Source: Pseudaestuariivita rosea
Lineage (GTDB): Bacteria > Pseudomonadota > Alphaproteobacteria > Rhodobacterales > Rhodobacteraceae
Direction: 5' to 3'
Assembly: GCF_017592335.1 (NCBI RefSeq)
Contig: NZ_JACNMP010000014.1
Location: 28,359 to 92,358, forward strand
Length of the DNA stretch: 64,000 nucleotides
The notes beneath the pieces were generated by a model. That model worked only from the letters and a program-made list of their open reading frames with translations. It was not told the DNA's origin and did no database searches. Both the position numbers and the translations under genes were made by a program. Every line of letters starts with the position of its first letter. The first letter of the stretch is position 1. This document shows positions 8,712-17,740 of the stretch, one piece after another.

Positions 8712-10225
8712 GTGATCAGGCTTTTCCCGGTCATTTCATCAGGTTGCGGCAAGTTCATCAACGCCAGAAGGGTCGGCGCAAGATCAGACAGGCGCCCGTC
8801 GGTCAGTTTCGCGCCCTTTGGCCCGCCGACCAAAACAACTGGCACGGGGTTCAAGGTATGCGCGGTGTGCGGCCCCCCGGTTTCCGGATCAACCATGGTT
8901 TCGCAGTTGCCATGGTCGGCCGTCACAATCATCGCGCCACCGGCCTTTTCCAGCGCCTGCAATACCCGCCCCAGACCATGATCGACCGCCACACAAGCCT
9001 TGATCGCCGCCCCTAGATCGCCGGTGTGGCCGACCATATCCGGGTTGGCATAATTCGTGACGATCAGGTCATATCCCGCCTCGATCGCCTCAACGAATTT
9101 GTCGGTGACTTCGGGCGCCGACATTTCCGGCTGCAGATCATAGGTCGCCACCTTGGGCGACGGCGGCATGGAACGATCTTCGCCCTCTTCCGGATCTTCC
9201 TTACCGCCGTTCAGAAAGAAGGTCACATGAGGGTATTTTTCGGTTTCTGCCAGACGGAACTGTTTCAGCCCGTGATTGGCCACCCAGGCGCCAAGGGTAT
9301 TTTCCAGATGCCGCTTGGGGAAAACAGTCTTCATATAGGCGCTGTGGGCGTCGGAATACTCAACCATGCCCAAAAGCGCCGAAAGACTGGGACGGGGTGC
9401 GATTTCGAACTCGGCAAACTCTAGCTCACCCATGGCGCGCATCAATTCGCGCGCGCGGTCGGCGCGGAAGTTCAGGCAAAAGAAGCCGTCACCATCACGG
9501 ATACCCGCATAATCGCCAATCACGGTGGCTGCGATGAATTCATCCGTCTCATCGCGGGCATAGGCCTGATCGACCGCCTCAGCCGCTGTCGTTGCACTGC
9601 CGCCTGTGGCGTGCGTGATGGCATCATAGGCCTTCTGAACCCGGTCCCACCGATTGTCCCGGTCCATCGCGAAGTAACGACCTGTGACTGTCACAATGCC
9701 TGCGTTATCGGGCAGCTTGTCTTGCAGTTCAGCAATGAAACCGTCCGCAGATTTGGGCGCCACATCCCGCCCATCCGTGATTGCATGAATGGCGACCGGA
9801 ACATCGGCGCCGGTAATCGCCTTCGCCGCTGCAACGATATGATCCAGATGCCCGTGCACTCCGCCATCTGATACGACCCCCATCAGATGGGCCGTGCCGC
9901 CCGCAGATTTCACCGCATCGATAAAATCCTGCAAAGCATCTTTTTCGAAGAACGAGCCATCCTCAATCGCCAGATCAATCTGCCCCAGGTCCATCGCCAC
10001 AACGCGACCCGCACCGATGTTGGTGTGGCCGACTTCCGAATTCCCCATCTGTCCCGACGGCAAACCCACATCAGGCCCATGGGTGGTCAACTGCGCGTGG
10101 GGGCAGTCCGACATGATCCGATCGAAATTCGGCGTATCGGCCAAAGCGGGTGCATTTGCGGTCGTATCATCGCACAGACCCCAGCCATCAAGAATGCAAA
10201 GAACGACAGGTTTTGGCGTGGTCAT
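8708..10225 (-). CDS. gpmI: 2,3-bisphosphoglycerate-independent phosphoglycerate mutase
   Basis: Interconverts 3- and 2-phosphoglycerate in glycolysis with Mn2+. The 505-residue length is standard. The alkaline-phosphatase-like metal site and phosphoserine are present: CILDGWG with the first Asp, QMGNSEVGHTNIGAGRV with the nucleophilic Ser, and TADHGNCE for later ligands. The start ATG at 10225 is preceded by 'ataaggagcagcagac'. It is first gene of an apparent gpmI-envC-ctpA operon, an arrangement common in alphaproteobacteria. Confidence 0.96.
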   Translation of the reverse strand: MTTPKPVVLCILDGWGLCDDTTANAPALADTPNFDRIMSDCPHAQLTTHGPDVGLPSGQMGNSEVGHTNIGAGRVVAMDLGQIDLAIEDGSFFEKDALQDFIDAVKSAGGTAHLMGVVSDGGVHGHLDHIVAAAKAITGADVPVAIHAITDGRDVAPKSADGFIAELQDKLPDNAGIVTVTGRYFAMDRDNRWDRVQKAYDAITHATGGSATTAAEAVDQAYARDETDEFIAATVIGDYAGIRDGDGFFCLNFRADRARELMRAMGELEFAEFEIAPRPSLSALLGMVEYSDAHSAYMKTVFPKRHLENTLGAWVANHGLKQFRLAETEKYPHVTFFLNGGKEDPEEGEDRSMPPSPKVATYDLQPEMSAPEVTDKFVEAIEAGYDLIVTNYANPDMVGHTGDLGAAIKACVAVDHGLGRVLQALEKAGGAMIVTADHGNCETMVDPETGGPHTAHTLNPVPVVLVGGPKGAKLTDGRLSDLAPTLLALMNLPQPDEMTGKSLIT

Positions 10226-10314
10226 GTCTGCTGCTCCTTATCTGCTGTTCCCTTTATCGCGGAACATCAGCGACGTGAAGGGGGCCACCGCACGTAACTG
10301 ATCCATCCAATTAT

Positions 10315-10378
10315 GAGTATTTTTGCCAAGAAGAAGGGGGCGAGTGTACGTCGTGCCTTCTTCTTGGTTCAAATACTC
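10315..10378. repeat. long inverted repeat between gpmI and rlmH
   Basis: Two 23-nt arms (10315-10337 and 10356-10378) are complementary at 20 of 23 positions, broken by a single 3-nt internal mismatch, and enclose an 18-nt loop. The region lies downstream of rlmH and upstream of gpmI, both on the minus strand. It could be a terminator-like or mobile hairpin element. The right arm continues into 'aaatactctcgccgaaggc', a motif also seen downstream of purF. Confidence 0.65.
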
Positions 10379-10459
10379 TCGCCGAAGGCGTCGGGGCAAA
10401 GCCCCACCACGCACGAAGTGCCAGAAGAAATGCACGCGTCAGCGTGCGCAATTTGAGTG

Positions 10460-10930
10460 CTAGACACGATGATAAGGGCTGCCCGACAGGATTGACGCCG
10501 CGCGATAAAGCTGTTCGGCCAGCATGACGCGCACCAGCATATGGGGCCAGACCATCTTGCCGAACGACAAACTCAGATGCGCTTGCCCTCTTAGGTCCGG
10601 TGATAAACCATCCGCACCACCGATCAGAAACGCCAGATCGCTTTGACCATCGTCCCGAACGCGGGCGATTTGCTTTGCGAAATCGGGGGATGTCATCAGC
10701 GTTCCGCGCTCATCCAGGGCGCATATCCACGCACCATCCGGAATAACCCGGCTTAGCAGGTCAGCTTCGGCCTGTTTGCCGCCGCCTTTTTTATCTTCCA
10801 CCTCGTGCACCTGAACAGGCCTAAGGGCCAAGGCGCGCCCGATTTTGTCAAAGCGCGAAAGATAATCGTCAACCAGGTCCTTTTCGGGGCCGGCCCTTAG
10901 CCGACCCACAACGCACAAATGGACCTTCAT
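10460..10930 (-). CDS. rlmH: 23S rRNA pseudouridine-1915 N3-methyltransferase
   Basis: SPOUT-fold methyltransferase of 156 residues that methylates pseudouridine 1915 in helix 69 of 23S rRNA on assembled 70S ribosomes. The SAM-binding knot motifs are present: '[14 protein letters not shown]' and the C-terminal '[19 protein letters not shown]...SGSPYHR'. It abuts rsfS with no gap, the conserved rsfS-rlmH arrangement. Confidence 0.96.
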   Translation of the reverse strand: MKVHLCVVGRLRAGPEKDLVDDYLSRFDKIGRALALRPVQVHEVEDKKGGGKQAEADLLSRVIPDGAWICALDERGTLMTSPDFAKQIARVRDDGQSDLAFLIGGADGLSPDLRGQAHLSLSFGKMVWPHMLVRVMLAEQLYRAASILSGSPYHRV

Positions 10931-11281
10931 TCAGCCCTGTTTGCTATGTTCCGACGGGCTAAGCCACATCTTTTCCAGCTGATAGAACTCGCGTACCTCG
11001 GGCCGGAACACATGGACAATCACATCGCCCGTGTCGATCAGTACCCAGTCGCCGGCATCTTTGCCCTCGACCTTGCACAAACGCCCATGCTCCTGTTTCA
11101 GTCGATCGACCAGCTTTTCGGACATCGCGGCCACCTGACGGGTCGAACGACCCGAGGCAATGACCATGTAATCTGCGATTTCGGATTTGCCACGCAGATC
11201 GATCTGCACAACGTCTTCCGCTTTGTCATCTTCAAGGGATTTAAGGATTGCTGACAGCAACGCTTCGCTTGTCATATCCAT
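10931..11281 (-). CDS. rsfS: ribosome silencing factor
   Basis: RsfS binds ribosomal protein uL14 and blocks subunit joining under starvation. The core 'DKAEDVVQIDLRGKSEIADYMVIASGRSTRQVAA' and 'VEGKDAGDWVLIDTGDVIVHVF' are diagnostic. I set the start at ATG 11281 (116 residues), close to the family length. The frame stays open to 11395, but that extension has no family similarity, and another start at 11275 is equally possible. None of the candidates has a strong ribosome binding site. It is co-transcribed with rlmH. Confidence 0.92.
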   Translation of the reverse strand: MDMTSEALLSAILKSLEDDKAEDVVQIDLRGKSEIADYMVIASGRSTRQVAAMSEKLVDRLKQEHGRLCKVEGKDAGDWVLIDTGDVIVHVFRPEVREFYQLEKMWLSPSEHSKQG

Positions 11282-11535
11282 CTGGCCCGCCACTATGCTG
11301 GCCGTTTCAGCGGCACCGGCCGCTTGCGGGGTAAGAGACAGTTCATCGTCCTCCAAATAAAACGCCGTCAGAGCCCCGGCGCTGAGCATATACATAAAAT
11401 AGCATCAGATGAACATTATCACAATATGCGCGTCTGATTAGTTTTTGTTGGGCTTAAATCGATGGCCAGGTACGTAAAACGGGGCGCACCGTTAAGGCAG
11501 CCCCGTTGTTTCATCGTCAGAAGTGACGCATTTGT

Positions 11536-12021
11536 TTAGATGCGCCCTGCAACGTCGTCTTCACGGTCGGCTTTGATTGCGGCCAGTTCGCTGAGCGAAT
11601 AGTCATTTGCATCCAGTCCAAGCGATGCGGCCAGTTGGCGATGACCTGCGCTGATGCCGCTTTGGGTCGAAATGACCTCATTCGGGCCAACATTGACTCG
11701 GAAGTTTTCGCCGTCGGTTTCATGGGCCGATTTCAGTGCGGCCAGTTCGCCCAAGGTGTAGTCGCTGGCATCAACACCCAGAGATGCGGCCAATTGCGCT
11801 TGACCAGCGGATGTGCCGATGCTTTGGGTCGAAACAACCTCGGACACGCGGTTCCCAAAGCCGATCACATCGTCGCTTTCGCGTGCGGCTTTGATGGCGG
11901 CCAGTTCGTTCAGAGTGTAAACGCCAGGCTCAACGCCGACAGAACGGGCCAGATTGTTATTGGCGAACGCAGGTGCCGCGATAACTAGGGCAAGGACGGT
12001 CAGAGATGCTTTTACATACAT
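11536..12021 (-). CDS. secreted protein with three internal repeats
   Basis: 161 residues from ATG 12021 (supported by AAGGAAAAGACA; a longer frame to 12054 lacks this). The signal peptide ends near AFAN. The mature protein is three copies of a roughly 45-residue unit, each with 'A-x-S-[LV]-G-[VL]-[ED]-x-x-x-Y-[TS]-L-x-E-L-A-A-[IL]-K-[AS]'. The first two copies are followed by a 'VSTQS' or 'ISTQS' spacer. I recognise no named family. Similar small repeat proteins occur in Roseobacter genomes as hypothetical secreted proteins. A 334-bp non-coding region lies upstream. Confidence 0.75.
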   Translation of the reverse strand: MYVKASLTVLALVIAAPAFANNNLARSVGVEPGVYTLNELAAIKAARESDDVIGFGNRVSEVVSTQSIGTSAGQAQLAASLGVDASDYTLGELAALKSAHETDGENFRVNVGPNEVISTQSGISAGHRQLAASLGLDANDYSLSELAAIKADREDDVAGRI

Positions 12022-12355
12022 TGTCTTTTCCTTTTTTTCAGGCCTCGTGGCCATTTAGGTGTGTATGGCTTTGTTGGCCGTTTTTGGCGGGTGGACCGTT
12101 TTGACCGGCCCGCTCGTCGGATAACATTGATCTAGGGTTGCCTGTTTCGACTTGGTATTGGCGAAAACCGAACGCCTTATTGTGCGAATATGCACATCAA
12201 AGGGATGTGAGCTATATGGTGCCATCTGAGTGGCAATAAATCGTTTTAAATCATATATTTATTCTGTGCGTTCGTGAAATATTACACAAGTTTTCGTGAA
12301 AGCCGAAAATCTATCACGTTTTGCGTGACTGACGTTAGGTCAAATAAATCTCTAC
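12022..12355. other. 334-bp AT-rich non-coding region
   Basis: No gene is visible. The region is upstream of the secreted repeat protein (minus strand) and downstream of rnhA. It contains two exact TTCGTGAAA direct repeats, listed separately, followed by a CACG-tttt-GCGTG inverted motif. A regulated promoter for the repeat protein is the simplest reading. Confidence 0.5.
12271..12301. promoter_or_regulatory. paired TTCGTGAAA direct repeats
   Basis: Two identical 9-mers at 12271-12279 and 12293-12301 start 22 bp apart, about two helical turns, which would place them on one DNA face. A related CACGTTTTGCGTG motif follows at about 12317. They lie about 250 bp upstream of the secreted repeat-protein start. 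The binding protein is unknown. Confidence 0.3.
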
Positions 12356-12808
12356 TTAGCTCTTGAACGGCTTCATTCCGGCCCGTGCCAGGGCATCAGC
12401 GCGTTCGTTTTCGGGGTGGCCTGCGTGCCCCTTGACCCATTCCCACGTGATTTTGTGACGGGCCTTTGCCTGATCCAGCTGTTTCCACAGGTCTTCGTTC
12501 TTGACGGGTTTCTTTGTTGACGTCTTCCAGCCATTCTTTTTCCAGCCGTACATCCATTCGGTCACACCGCCTTTGACATAGGCGCTATCGGTCACAACGG
12601 TCAGTTTTGATGGGCGTTCCAAAGCCTCAAGCGCGGCTATGGCGGCTTGCAACTCCATACGGTTGTTTGTGGTGTCTGCGGCGCCGCCTTTCAGCTCACG
12701 CTCTTTCACAACCTTGTCCCCCTTGCGCGCGATCAGCAGCACACCCCACCCACCAGGGCCGGGATTTCCGCTGCAGGCACCGTCGGTATAGGCGAATAAT
12801 TCAGTCAT
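12356..12808 (-). CDS. rnhA: ribonuclease HI
   Basis: Cleaves the RNA strand of RNA-DNA hybrids. The 150-residue length is typical. The catalytic acidic residues are visible in [17 protein letters not shown] (Asp), NNRMELQAA (Glu), VVTDSAYV (Asp) and NERADALA (Asp). Its 5' end overlaps the upstream methyltransferase gene by 8 bp, giving a translationally coupled cluster with ispH and the DUF3429 gene. Confidence 0.97.
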   Translation of the reverse strand: MTELFAYTDGACSGNPGPGGWGVLLIARKGDKVVKERELKGGAADTTNNRMELQAAIAALEALERPSKLTVVTDSAYVKGGVTEWMYGWKKNGWKTSTKKPVKNEDLWKQLDQAKARHKITWEWVKGHAGHPENERADALARAGMKPFKS

Positions 12809-13400
12809 CTGTTTTCCGGGATTGTATAATGATAAAAGGGGCTATCTCGCCCGACAAAGCCTTGCCTTCGCCCTGACGCTTATAAAGTGGGCTAAACCCA
12901 TGCTGTTCCAGCAGATCCGTCAGTTCGGCTTCCGAATAATAGGTATAGAAGCGGTTCAGCCTGTCGCGTTTTGCCCCCGTCCCAAGTTTCATTCCGATAT
13001 GGAAATAGCCGTGCGGATGCAGGGCGCGATGGATCTGGGACAGATGTTCTGGCATGTCATCACGCTTTGCGTGCAAAAGACTGAAGTTGGCCCATATTCC
13101 ATCATAGCAGGCAATACTATCCAACTGGGCGAAACTTTCCAGCCGGGCGATGATGCCATGACGCTTTTCTGCCAGTTCAATCATTTGTGGACATGCATCG
13201 GTGGCGTCGACCTGAAGCCCGGCGTCGCGCATCATGGCAGCCGAATTGCCCGGCCCGCAGCCTAGATCAAGTACACGTCCATTTGCAGGGATAGCATCAA
13301 TAAAACTTTGCAGATCGGCATCCGGTTCGCCCTTTGACACCATGTCGGCATACGTCTCGGCCTGATTGGAGTAAACGGCAATGGTAAGATGATCCGTCAT
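12801..13400 (-). CDS. SAM-dependent class I methyltransferase
   Basis: 199 residues from ATG 13400. The open frame extends to 13655 but that overlaps the DUF3429 gene. Motif I is '[15 protein letters not shown]', motif II-like '[14 protein letters not shown]', and a later '[18 protein letters not shown]' follows the Methyltransf_11/25 pattern. Small-molecule methylation is likely but the substrate is unknown. It overlaps rnhA (8 bp) and the DUF3429 gene (4 bp), so the cluster ispH-DUF3429-methyltransferase-rnhA is tightly coupled. Confidence 0.9.
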   Translation of the reverse strand: MTDHLTIAVYSNQAETYADMVSKGEPDADLQSFIDAIPANGRVLDLGCGPGNSAAMMRDAGLQVDATDACPQMIELAEKRHGIIARLESFAQLDSIACYDGIWANFSLLHAKRDDMPEHLSQIHRALHPHGYFHIGMKLGTGAKRDRLNRFYTYYSEAELTDLLEQHGFSPLYKRQGEGKALSGEIAPFIIIQSRKTDD

Positions 13401-13846
13401 ATCAGCTCGATCCCAAGACATCCGATAACCACAACAGTCAACATGACGCGCAATTGCATCCACCACGGGGGTGCCAGATTGTTGCGCCAGAACTGCCAGT
13501 CCAGCCCTAGCAGCCCGATAAAGCCGAAAATCAGATAGATCGAGGCGCTGACTGGTCCGCCGCCCACGAAGAAAAACGCCCAGAGGGCGGGGATGACCGA
13601 CAACGCATACCCAATGGCAGCCTGGGTGCCGGTGGTCTTGGTGGCAAACCCCCAAAGGACGCCTGACATAAAGGCCAGGATGATCGTGCCATATGAAATC
13701 TGGATGAACGGCCCTACAAAACGCGGGCCCAAAGTGTCAAATGACATATGCCAAAGCGATGGAAAGATCGTCGTCAGAACACCCCAGACAAAGGGGATCA
13801 GTCCGGCCAGACCAAGCAGAAGGGCAGAACGTGGGATGGATATCAT
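13397..13846 (-). CDS. DUF3429 membrane protein
   Basis: 149 residues with four to five predicted membrane segments (around 5-25, 45-65, 75-95, 100-118, 130-148). '[13 protein letters not shown]', '[19 protein letters not shown]' and '[17 protein letters not shown]' match the DUF3429 pattern. Function unknown. It overlaps ispH by 4 bp upstream and the methyltransferase by 4 bp downstream. Confidence 0.88.
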   Translation of the reverse strand: MISIPRSALLLGLAGLIPFVWGVLTTIFPSLWHMSFDTLGPRFVGPFIQISYGTIILAFMSGVLWGFATKTTGTQAAIGYALSVIPALWAFFFVGGGPVSASIYLIFGFIGLLGLDWQFWRNNLAPPWWMQLRVMLTVVVIGCLGIELI

Positions 13847-14793
13847 GCCGGAATACGCAGCACGCGGGGCACTTTGAATTCGACGTTTTCTTCAGCTGTG
13901 ACGACCTGTTCGATGGTCACGTTGAACCTGTCGCGGAAGGCGTCGATGACTTCGTTGATCAGCACCTCGGGGGCTGAGGCGCCAGCGGTGATGCCAAGGG
14001 TCGAAATACCCTGCAGTGCCCGCCAATCGATGTCTGTGGCGCGTTGCACCAACTGGGCATAGCCGCAACCCGCCCGCGCGCCGACCTCGACCAGACGCCT
14101 GGAGTTGGAACTGTTTGGGGCCCCCACCACCAGCATCGCATCGCATTTCGGTGCCATCGCCTTGACCGCGTCCTGTCGGTTGGTCGTGGCATAACAGATA
14201 TCTTCCTTATGCGGCCCCACGATGCCCGGGAAGCGTGCCTGAAGGGCCGCGACGATATCTGCGGTGTCATCGACAGACAGCGTGGTCTGGGTGACGAACG
14301 CCAGTTTTTCGGGATCGCGCACCTGGACGGTCGCGACATCCTGAACCGTTTCGACCAGCAGCACCTTGCCGTCGGGCAGTTGCCCCATGGTGCCCACTGT
14401 TTCAGGATGCCCCGCATGTCCGATCATGATCATCTGCAGGCCGTTCTGGTGGTGACGCTCGGCCTCGATATGAACCTTGCTGACCAGGGGGCAGGTGGCA
14501 TCGACATAGACCATCTCGCGGCGCGCGGCCTCGGCCGGGACGGCCTTGGGCACGCCGTGCGCCGAAAAGATCACCGGGCGGTCATCGGGGCAGTCATCCA
14601 GGTCTTCGACAAAAACAGCCCCTTTGCCGCGCAGATCATCCACCACGTACTTATTGTGCACGATTTCATGGCGCACATAGACCGGCGCGCCCCATTTTTC
14701 CAAAGCCATTTCAACGATCTTGATGGCACGATCCACACCGGCGCAAAACCCGCGCGGTGCCGCCAGATATAAGGTCAGGGCTGGTTTTGCCAT
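13843..14793 (-). CDS. ispH: 4-hydroxy-3-methylbut-2-enyl diphosphate reductase
   Basis: [4Fe-4S] enzyme of the last non-mevalonate step, making IPP and DMAPP. 316 residues from ATG 14793. Earlier in-frame starts at 14808 and 14856 are possible, but the family normally begins just before [17 protein letters not shown]. The three cluster cysteines are in [13 protein letters not shown] and [10 protein letters not shown], and the catalytic Glu lies in the following segment. First gene of a coupled four-gene cluster. Plus-strand transcription of the Hint gene diverges from here. Confidence 0.96.
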   Translation of the reverse strand: MAKPALTLYLAAPRGFCAGVDRAIKIVEMALEKWGAPVYVRHEIVHNKYVVDDLRGKGAVFVEDLDDCPDDRPVIFSAHGVPKAVPAEAARREMVYVDATCPLVSKVHIEAERHHQNGLQMIMIGHAGHPETVGTMGQLPDGKVLLVETVQDVATVQVRDPEKLAFVTQTTLSVDDTADIVAALQARFPGIVGPHKEDICYATTNRQDAVKAMAPKCDAMLVVGAPNSSNSRRLVEVGARAGCGYAQLVQRATDIDWRALQGISTLGITAGASAPEVLINEVIDAFRDRFNVTIEQVVTAEENVEFKVPRVLRIPA

Positions 14794-14934
14794 TGGCTGG
14801 TTACCCATGTTGCTGCAATTTTCATCATGTCGACCACAGGATGGTATATATTGCAATGCGACATGAATAAAAGCGTCGCAGATCTGCCGAATACACGCTA
14901 TAGGTGAGTATCATGCACATCTGGTGGGGATTAG

Positions 14935-16002
14935 ATGGCTGTTTATACAATCGCGATCTTCAGCGCGCAAAATCTGTTGAATGGCTCAGGTCAACAGGCA
15001 TTTGGGCCAAGTGACACGAATGCGTCTACTGGGCCGGGCGGCACCTTCACTCACGGAAACGAAGCGGCGCAGTTTATCGAAATCAACGATACGGATGATG
15101 GCAGCCAGGGCACGGACGATGTGCTGGACGACGGTACAAGTGCCGCGCAGGAATTGGCAGAGCCGGTGACGCTGACATACCTGCAGGGCGGGTCTGTTAT
15201 TACAACGACCTTTCCGGTGGGCACGCAAATTCAGGCCGAACTGATCGAGGAATATTCGAACGGTTTTCAGATCATGGCCCTGCGGTTCGAGGACCCTAAT
15301 AACCCAGGGGGGCTGGTGACGGCGGGCTATTCCTTTATCGATCCGACAGCCTCGCCTGGTGATCCTGCTGTCAGCCCGCCCGGCGGGACGGTCCTGGGCA
15401 CATACGTCGGCGGCAACAACTCTGGATCTACACCAAGTGATCAGATCGCCTGTTTCGCCGCCGGCACAATGATCGAACTTGCAGAAGGGTGCCGGCCGGT
15501 CCAGGCGCTGGCCCCAGGTGATCTGATCATGACCCGCGACAATGGTTTGGTCGAGATCGCGGTCGTCGAAAAAACCCGCGTGCCGTGCGAATGGATCAAA
15601 AGCAGGGATAACCTAAGACCGGTTGTTCTGGCGGCAGGGCTTGTTGGAAATACGGCACCCTTGTGTATTTCACCGCAACACCGTGTGTTGGTCAGGGGGG
15701 CATTTGTCGAACTGATGACCGGCGAGCCCGAGGTCTTTGTGCCCGCTATCGCTTTCGTTGATGCAGGGCTGGCCCACCGGCATGTGCCTGACAGTGGTAT
15801 CACCTATTATCATGTGGAATGTGCCACCCATCAGGTGATCAGATCAGATGGCGCCTGGACTGAAACGCGGCTGCCGGGTGAGCCATTATTTCATTCCCCT
15901 GACAACAGGACCACATCAGTGACGGCGCGGCTGGCGCTTCGCCGTCGTGATGCGGTGGCCGTTCTTTATTCGCAATTTGCAACAGAATTGCGTGCAGCCT
16001 AA
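14935..16002 (+). CDS. Hint (Hedgehog/intein) domain protein
   Basis: 355 residues with no obvious signal peptide. Residues about 1-175 are Asp/Gly/Thr-rich, like calcium-binding repeat secreted proteins. A Hint domain starts at CFAAGTMIEL (about 178), where the Cys is the N-S acyl-shift nucleophile, and includes 'ISPQHRVLVRG' and 'YYHVECATHQVI' (block F/G-like His residues). Hint proteins of this build are common in Roseobacters and are usually exported by type I secretion. Autoprocessing is plausible but untested. A bidirectional terminator follows. Confidence 0.88.
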   Translation: MAVYTIAIFSAQNLLNGSGQQAFGPSDTNASTGPGGTFTHGNEAAQFIEINDTDDGSQGTDDVLDDGTSAAQELAEPVTLTYLQGGSVITTTFPVGTQIQAELIEEYSNGFQIMALRFEDPNNPGGLVTAGYSFIDPTASPGDPAVSPPGGTVLGTYVGGNNSGSTPSDQIACFAAGTMIELAEGCRPVQALAPGDLIMTRDNGLVEIAVVEKTRVPCEWIKSRDNLRPVVLAAGLVGNTAPLCISPQHRVLVRGAFVELMTGEPEVFVPAIAFVDAGLAHRHVPDSGITYYHVECATHQVIRSDGAWTETRLPGEPLFHSPDNRTTSVTARLALRRRDAVAVLYSQFATELRAA

Positions 16003-16005
16003 CAA

Positions 16006-16030
16006 AAAGCCGGGGTCAAATCCCGGCTTT
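16006..16030. terminator. bidirectional terminator
   Basis: A perfect 9-bp stem AAAGCCGGG/CCCGGCTTT with a 7-nt loop lies between the convergent Hint and NYN genes. Flanking A and T bases give short runs on both strands. Confidence 0.8.
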
Positions 16031-16035
16031 CCAAA

Positions 16036-16611
16036 TCACTCTGTTTCAGTCTCGTAGGCTTCGGTTTCATATTCACGCGGTTCGCGAGGTGGGCGACCGA
16101 TAACGTCTTTCAACTCATCCAGTTCGATGAAGTTATCGGCCTGACGACGCAATTCGTCCGCGATCATGGGGGGCTGGCTGCGAATGGTCGAAACGACCGA
16201 CACCCGAACGCCCTTGCGCTGCAGCGCTTCGATCAGCGGGCGGAAATCCCCATCGCCCGAAAACAGAACAACATGATCGACATAAGGGCAAAGCTCCATC
16301 GCGTCGACGGTCAGTTCGATGTCCATATTGCCTTTGACTTTGCGCCGCCCCTGGCTGTCGGTGTATTCCTTGGCCGGTTTTGTGACCATGGAAAACCCGT
16401 TGTAGTGCAACCAGTCCACCAGCGGGCGGATAGGCGAATATTCGTCATTTTCCAAAAGTGCGGTGTAATAAAATGCGCGCAATAGCTTGCCACGACGCAT
16501 AAATTCCTGCCGCAGAAGTTTATAATCGATGTCAAATCCAAGGGCCTTGGCTGCCGCATAAAGATTTGAACCATCAATGAACAGCGCCAGCCGTTCGCCT
16601 TGATAAAACAT
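16036..16611 (-). CDS. NYN domain protein (LabA/DUF88 family)
   Basis: 191 residues. A PIN-like NYN nuclease domain fills residues 8-165: 'ALFIDGSNLYAAAKALGFDIDYKLL' carries the first Asp, 'GNMDIELTVDAMEL' the second acidic pair and 'VVLFSGDGDFRPLIEALQRKG' the last. These acidic residues are the expected metal ligands of RNA-cleaving NYN enzymes. The acidic C-tail is 'PREPREYETEAYETETE'. The RNA target is unknown. The gene diverges from folK. Confidence 0.92.
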   Translation of the reverse strand: MFYQGERLALFIDGSNLYAAAKALGFDIDYKLLRQEFMRRGKLLRAFYYTALLENDEYSPIRPLVDWLHYNGFSMVTKPAKEYTDSQGRRKVKGNMDIELTVDAMELCPYVDHVVLFSGDGDFRPLIEALQRKGVRVSVVSTIRSQPPMIADELRRQADNFIELDELKDVIGRPPREPREYETEAYETETE

Positions 16612-16708
16612 TCATCGTCCTTCCAGATGTAAGCTCTGCGGGGTGTTGCCGTGAGTGATTGATATGAAATACTGCAGAACTAATGACTTAAATTAGAGAA
16701 AAATCCGG

Positions 16709-17296
16709 ATGTCGCAACCCCATGTGCAAGAAGTCGCCGCAAATACTGCGCTGATTTCGTTAGGTAGTAACGCAAGGTCATCTTTTGGTGAGCCTTTGGA
16801 AACAATCAAAAAGGCCTGCTTCGAGATTGAGAAAAGATTAACGATTTCAATTGAAACAAGCAATTGCTATGCGACCCCCTGTTTTCCTGTCGGTTACGGC
16901 GCAGATTATGTGAATGCAGCCGTCCGGTTCGAGACAAAATACACGCCTCACGCTTTATTGAGCTTATTGCACGAAATAGAAACGGTTTTCGGTCGTGAGC
17001 GAGTGCAAAGATGGGGCAGTCGGTCATTGGACCTGGATCTTTTGGCAGTTGGTCAGACAATTCTGCCGAATCATGAACGTTTCAATCACTGGCTGACCCT
17101 GCCGGGCGATAAACAGCGTGTGCGGACACCAGATGAGCTCATTCTGCCGCACCCGCGTCTGCAGGACCGACCTTTCGTACTGGTACCGTTACAGGATATC
17201 GCATCGGATTGGGCACATCCTGTTTTGCGCCTGACGGTAACAGAAATGCTGCAGCGCCTGCCCGCAAAAGACATCGCCCAGATCAAACGGATTTAA
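16709..17296 (+). CDS. folK: 6-hydroxymethyl-7,8-dihydropterin pyrophosphokinase
   Basis: Transfers pyrophosphate from ATP to hydroxymethyl-dihydropterin in folate synthesis. 195 residues. The family core is present: 'ALISLGSNARS', 'DYVNAAVRFET', 'RWGSRSLDLDLLAVG' (the metal-binding DxD) and 'LPHPRLQDRPFVLVPLQDI'. It leads rpoZ and relA/spoT on the same strand, a common alphaproteobacterial order. Confidence 0.95.
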   Translation: MSQPHVQEVAANTALISLGSNARSSFGEPLETIKKACFEIEKRLTISIETSNCYATPCFPVGYGADYVNAAVRFETKYTPHALLSLLHEIETVFGRERVQRWGSRSLDLDLLAVGQTILPNHERFNHWLTLPGDKQRVRTPDELILPHPRLQDRPFVLVPLQDIASDWAHPVLRLTVTEMLQRLPAKDIAQIKRI

Positions 17297-17374
17297 CCCA
17301 AAGCCCCTTGTCAATATGAAAATAAGGGCGTAAAAGCTGCGCTTCCTAAAGCATTTGCGATATTGGAGAGCCCT

Positions 17375-17728
17375 ATGGCCCGCGTGACGGTTGAAGACTG
17401 CGTTGACAAAGTTCCGAACAGGTTCGAGCTGGTGATGCTTGCGGCACATCGTGCGCGTGAAATCTCAAGCGGTTCGCCCCTGACGATCGACCGTGACAAC
17501 GACAAAAACCCGGTTGTCAGCCTGCGTGAGATTGCCGAGGAAACACAGTCGGCCGATGATCTGCGCGAACGTATGATCGAAGCCAACCAGACCCAGATCG
17601 AGGTCGACGAACCCGAAGAAGATGCAATGGCGCTTCTGATGGGGGCCGAGGCCGACAAACCTGCGCAAGACGATATGTCTGAAGAAAAGCTTCTGCGGGC
17701 ATTAATGGAAGCGCAAGGTCCACGTTAG
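17375..17728 (+). CDS. rpoZ: RNA polymerase omega subunit
   Basis: 117 residues from ATG 17375, which follows 'ttggagagccct'. The N-terminal core '[28 protein letters not shown]' is diagnostic. Omega helps beta-prime assembly and takes part in ppGpp binding in many bacteria. It sits 12 bp before the (p)ppGpp synthetase/hydrolase gene, a conserved and functionally meaningful pair. Confidence 0.97.
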   Translation: MARVTVEDCVDKVPNRFELVMLAAHRAREISSGSPLTIDRDNDKNPVVSLREIAEETQSADDLRERMIEANQTQIEVDEPEEDAMALLMGAEADKPAQDDMSEEKLLRALMEAQGPR

Positions 17729-17740
17729 GAACATGGCGGG

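Noticed and set aside
11276..11395. Upstream extension of rsfS
   Set aside because: The extra N-terminal residues are not conserved in the family and add nothing recognisable; a GGAGG there precedes an out-of-frame ATG with a 17-codon ORF only.
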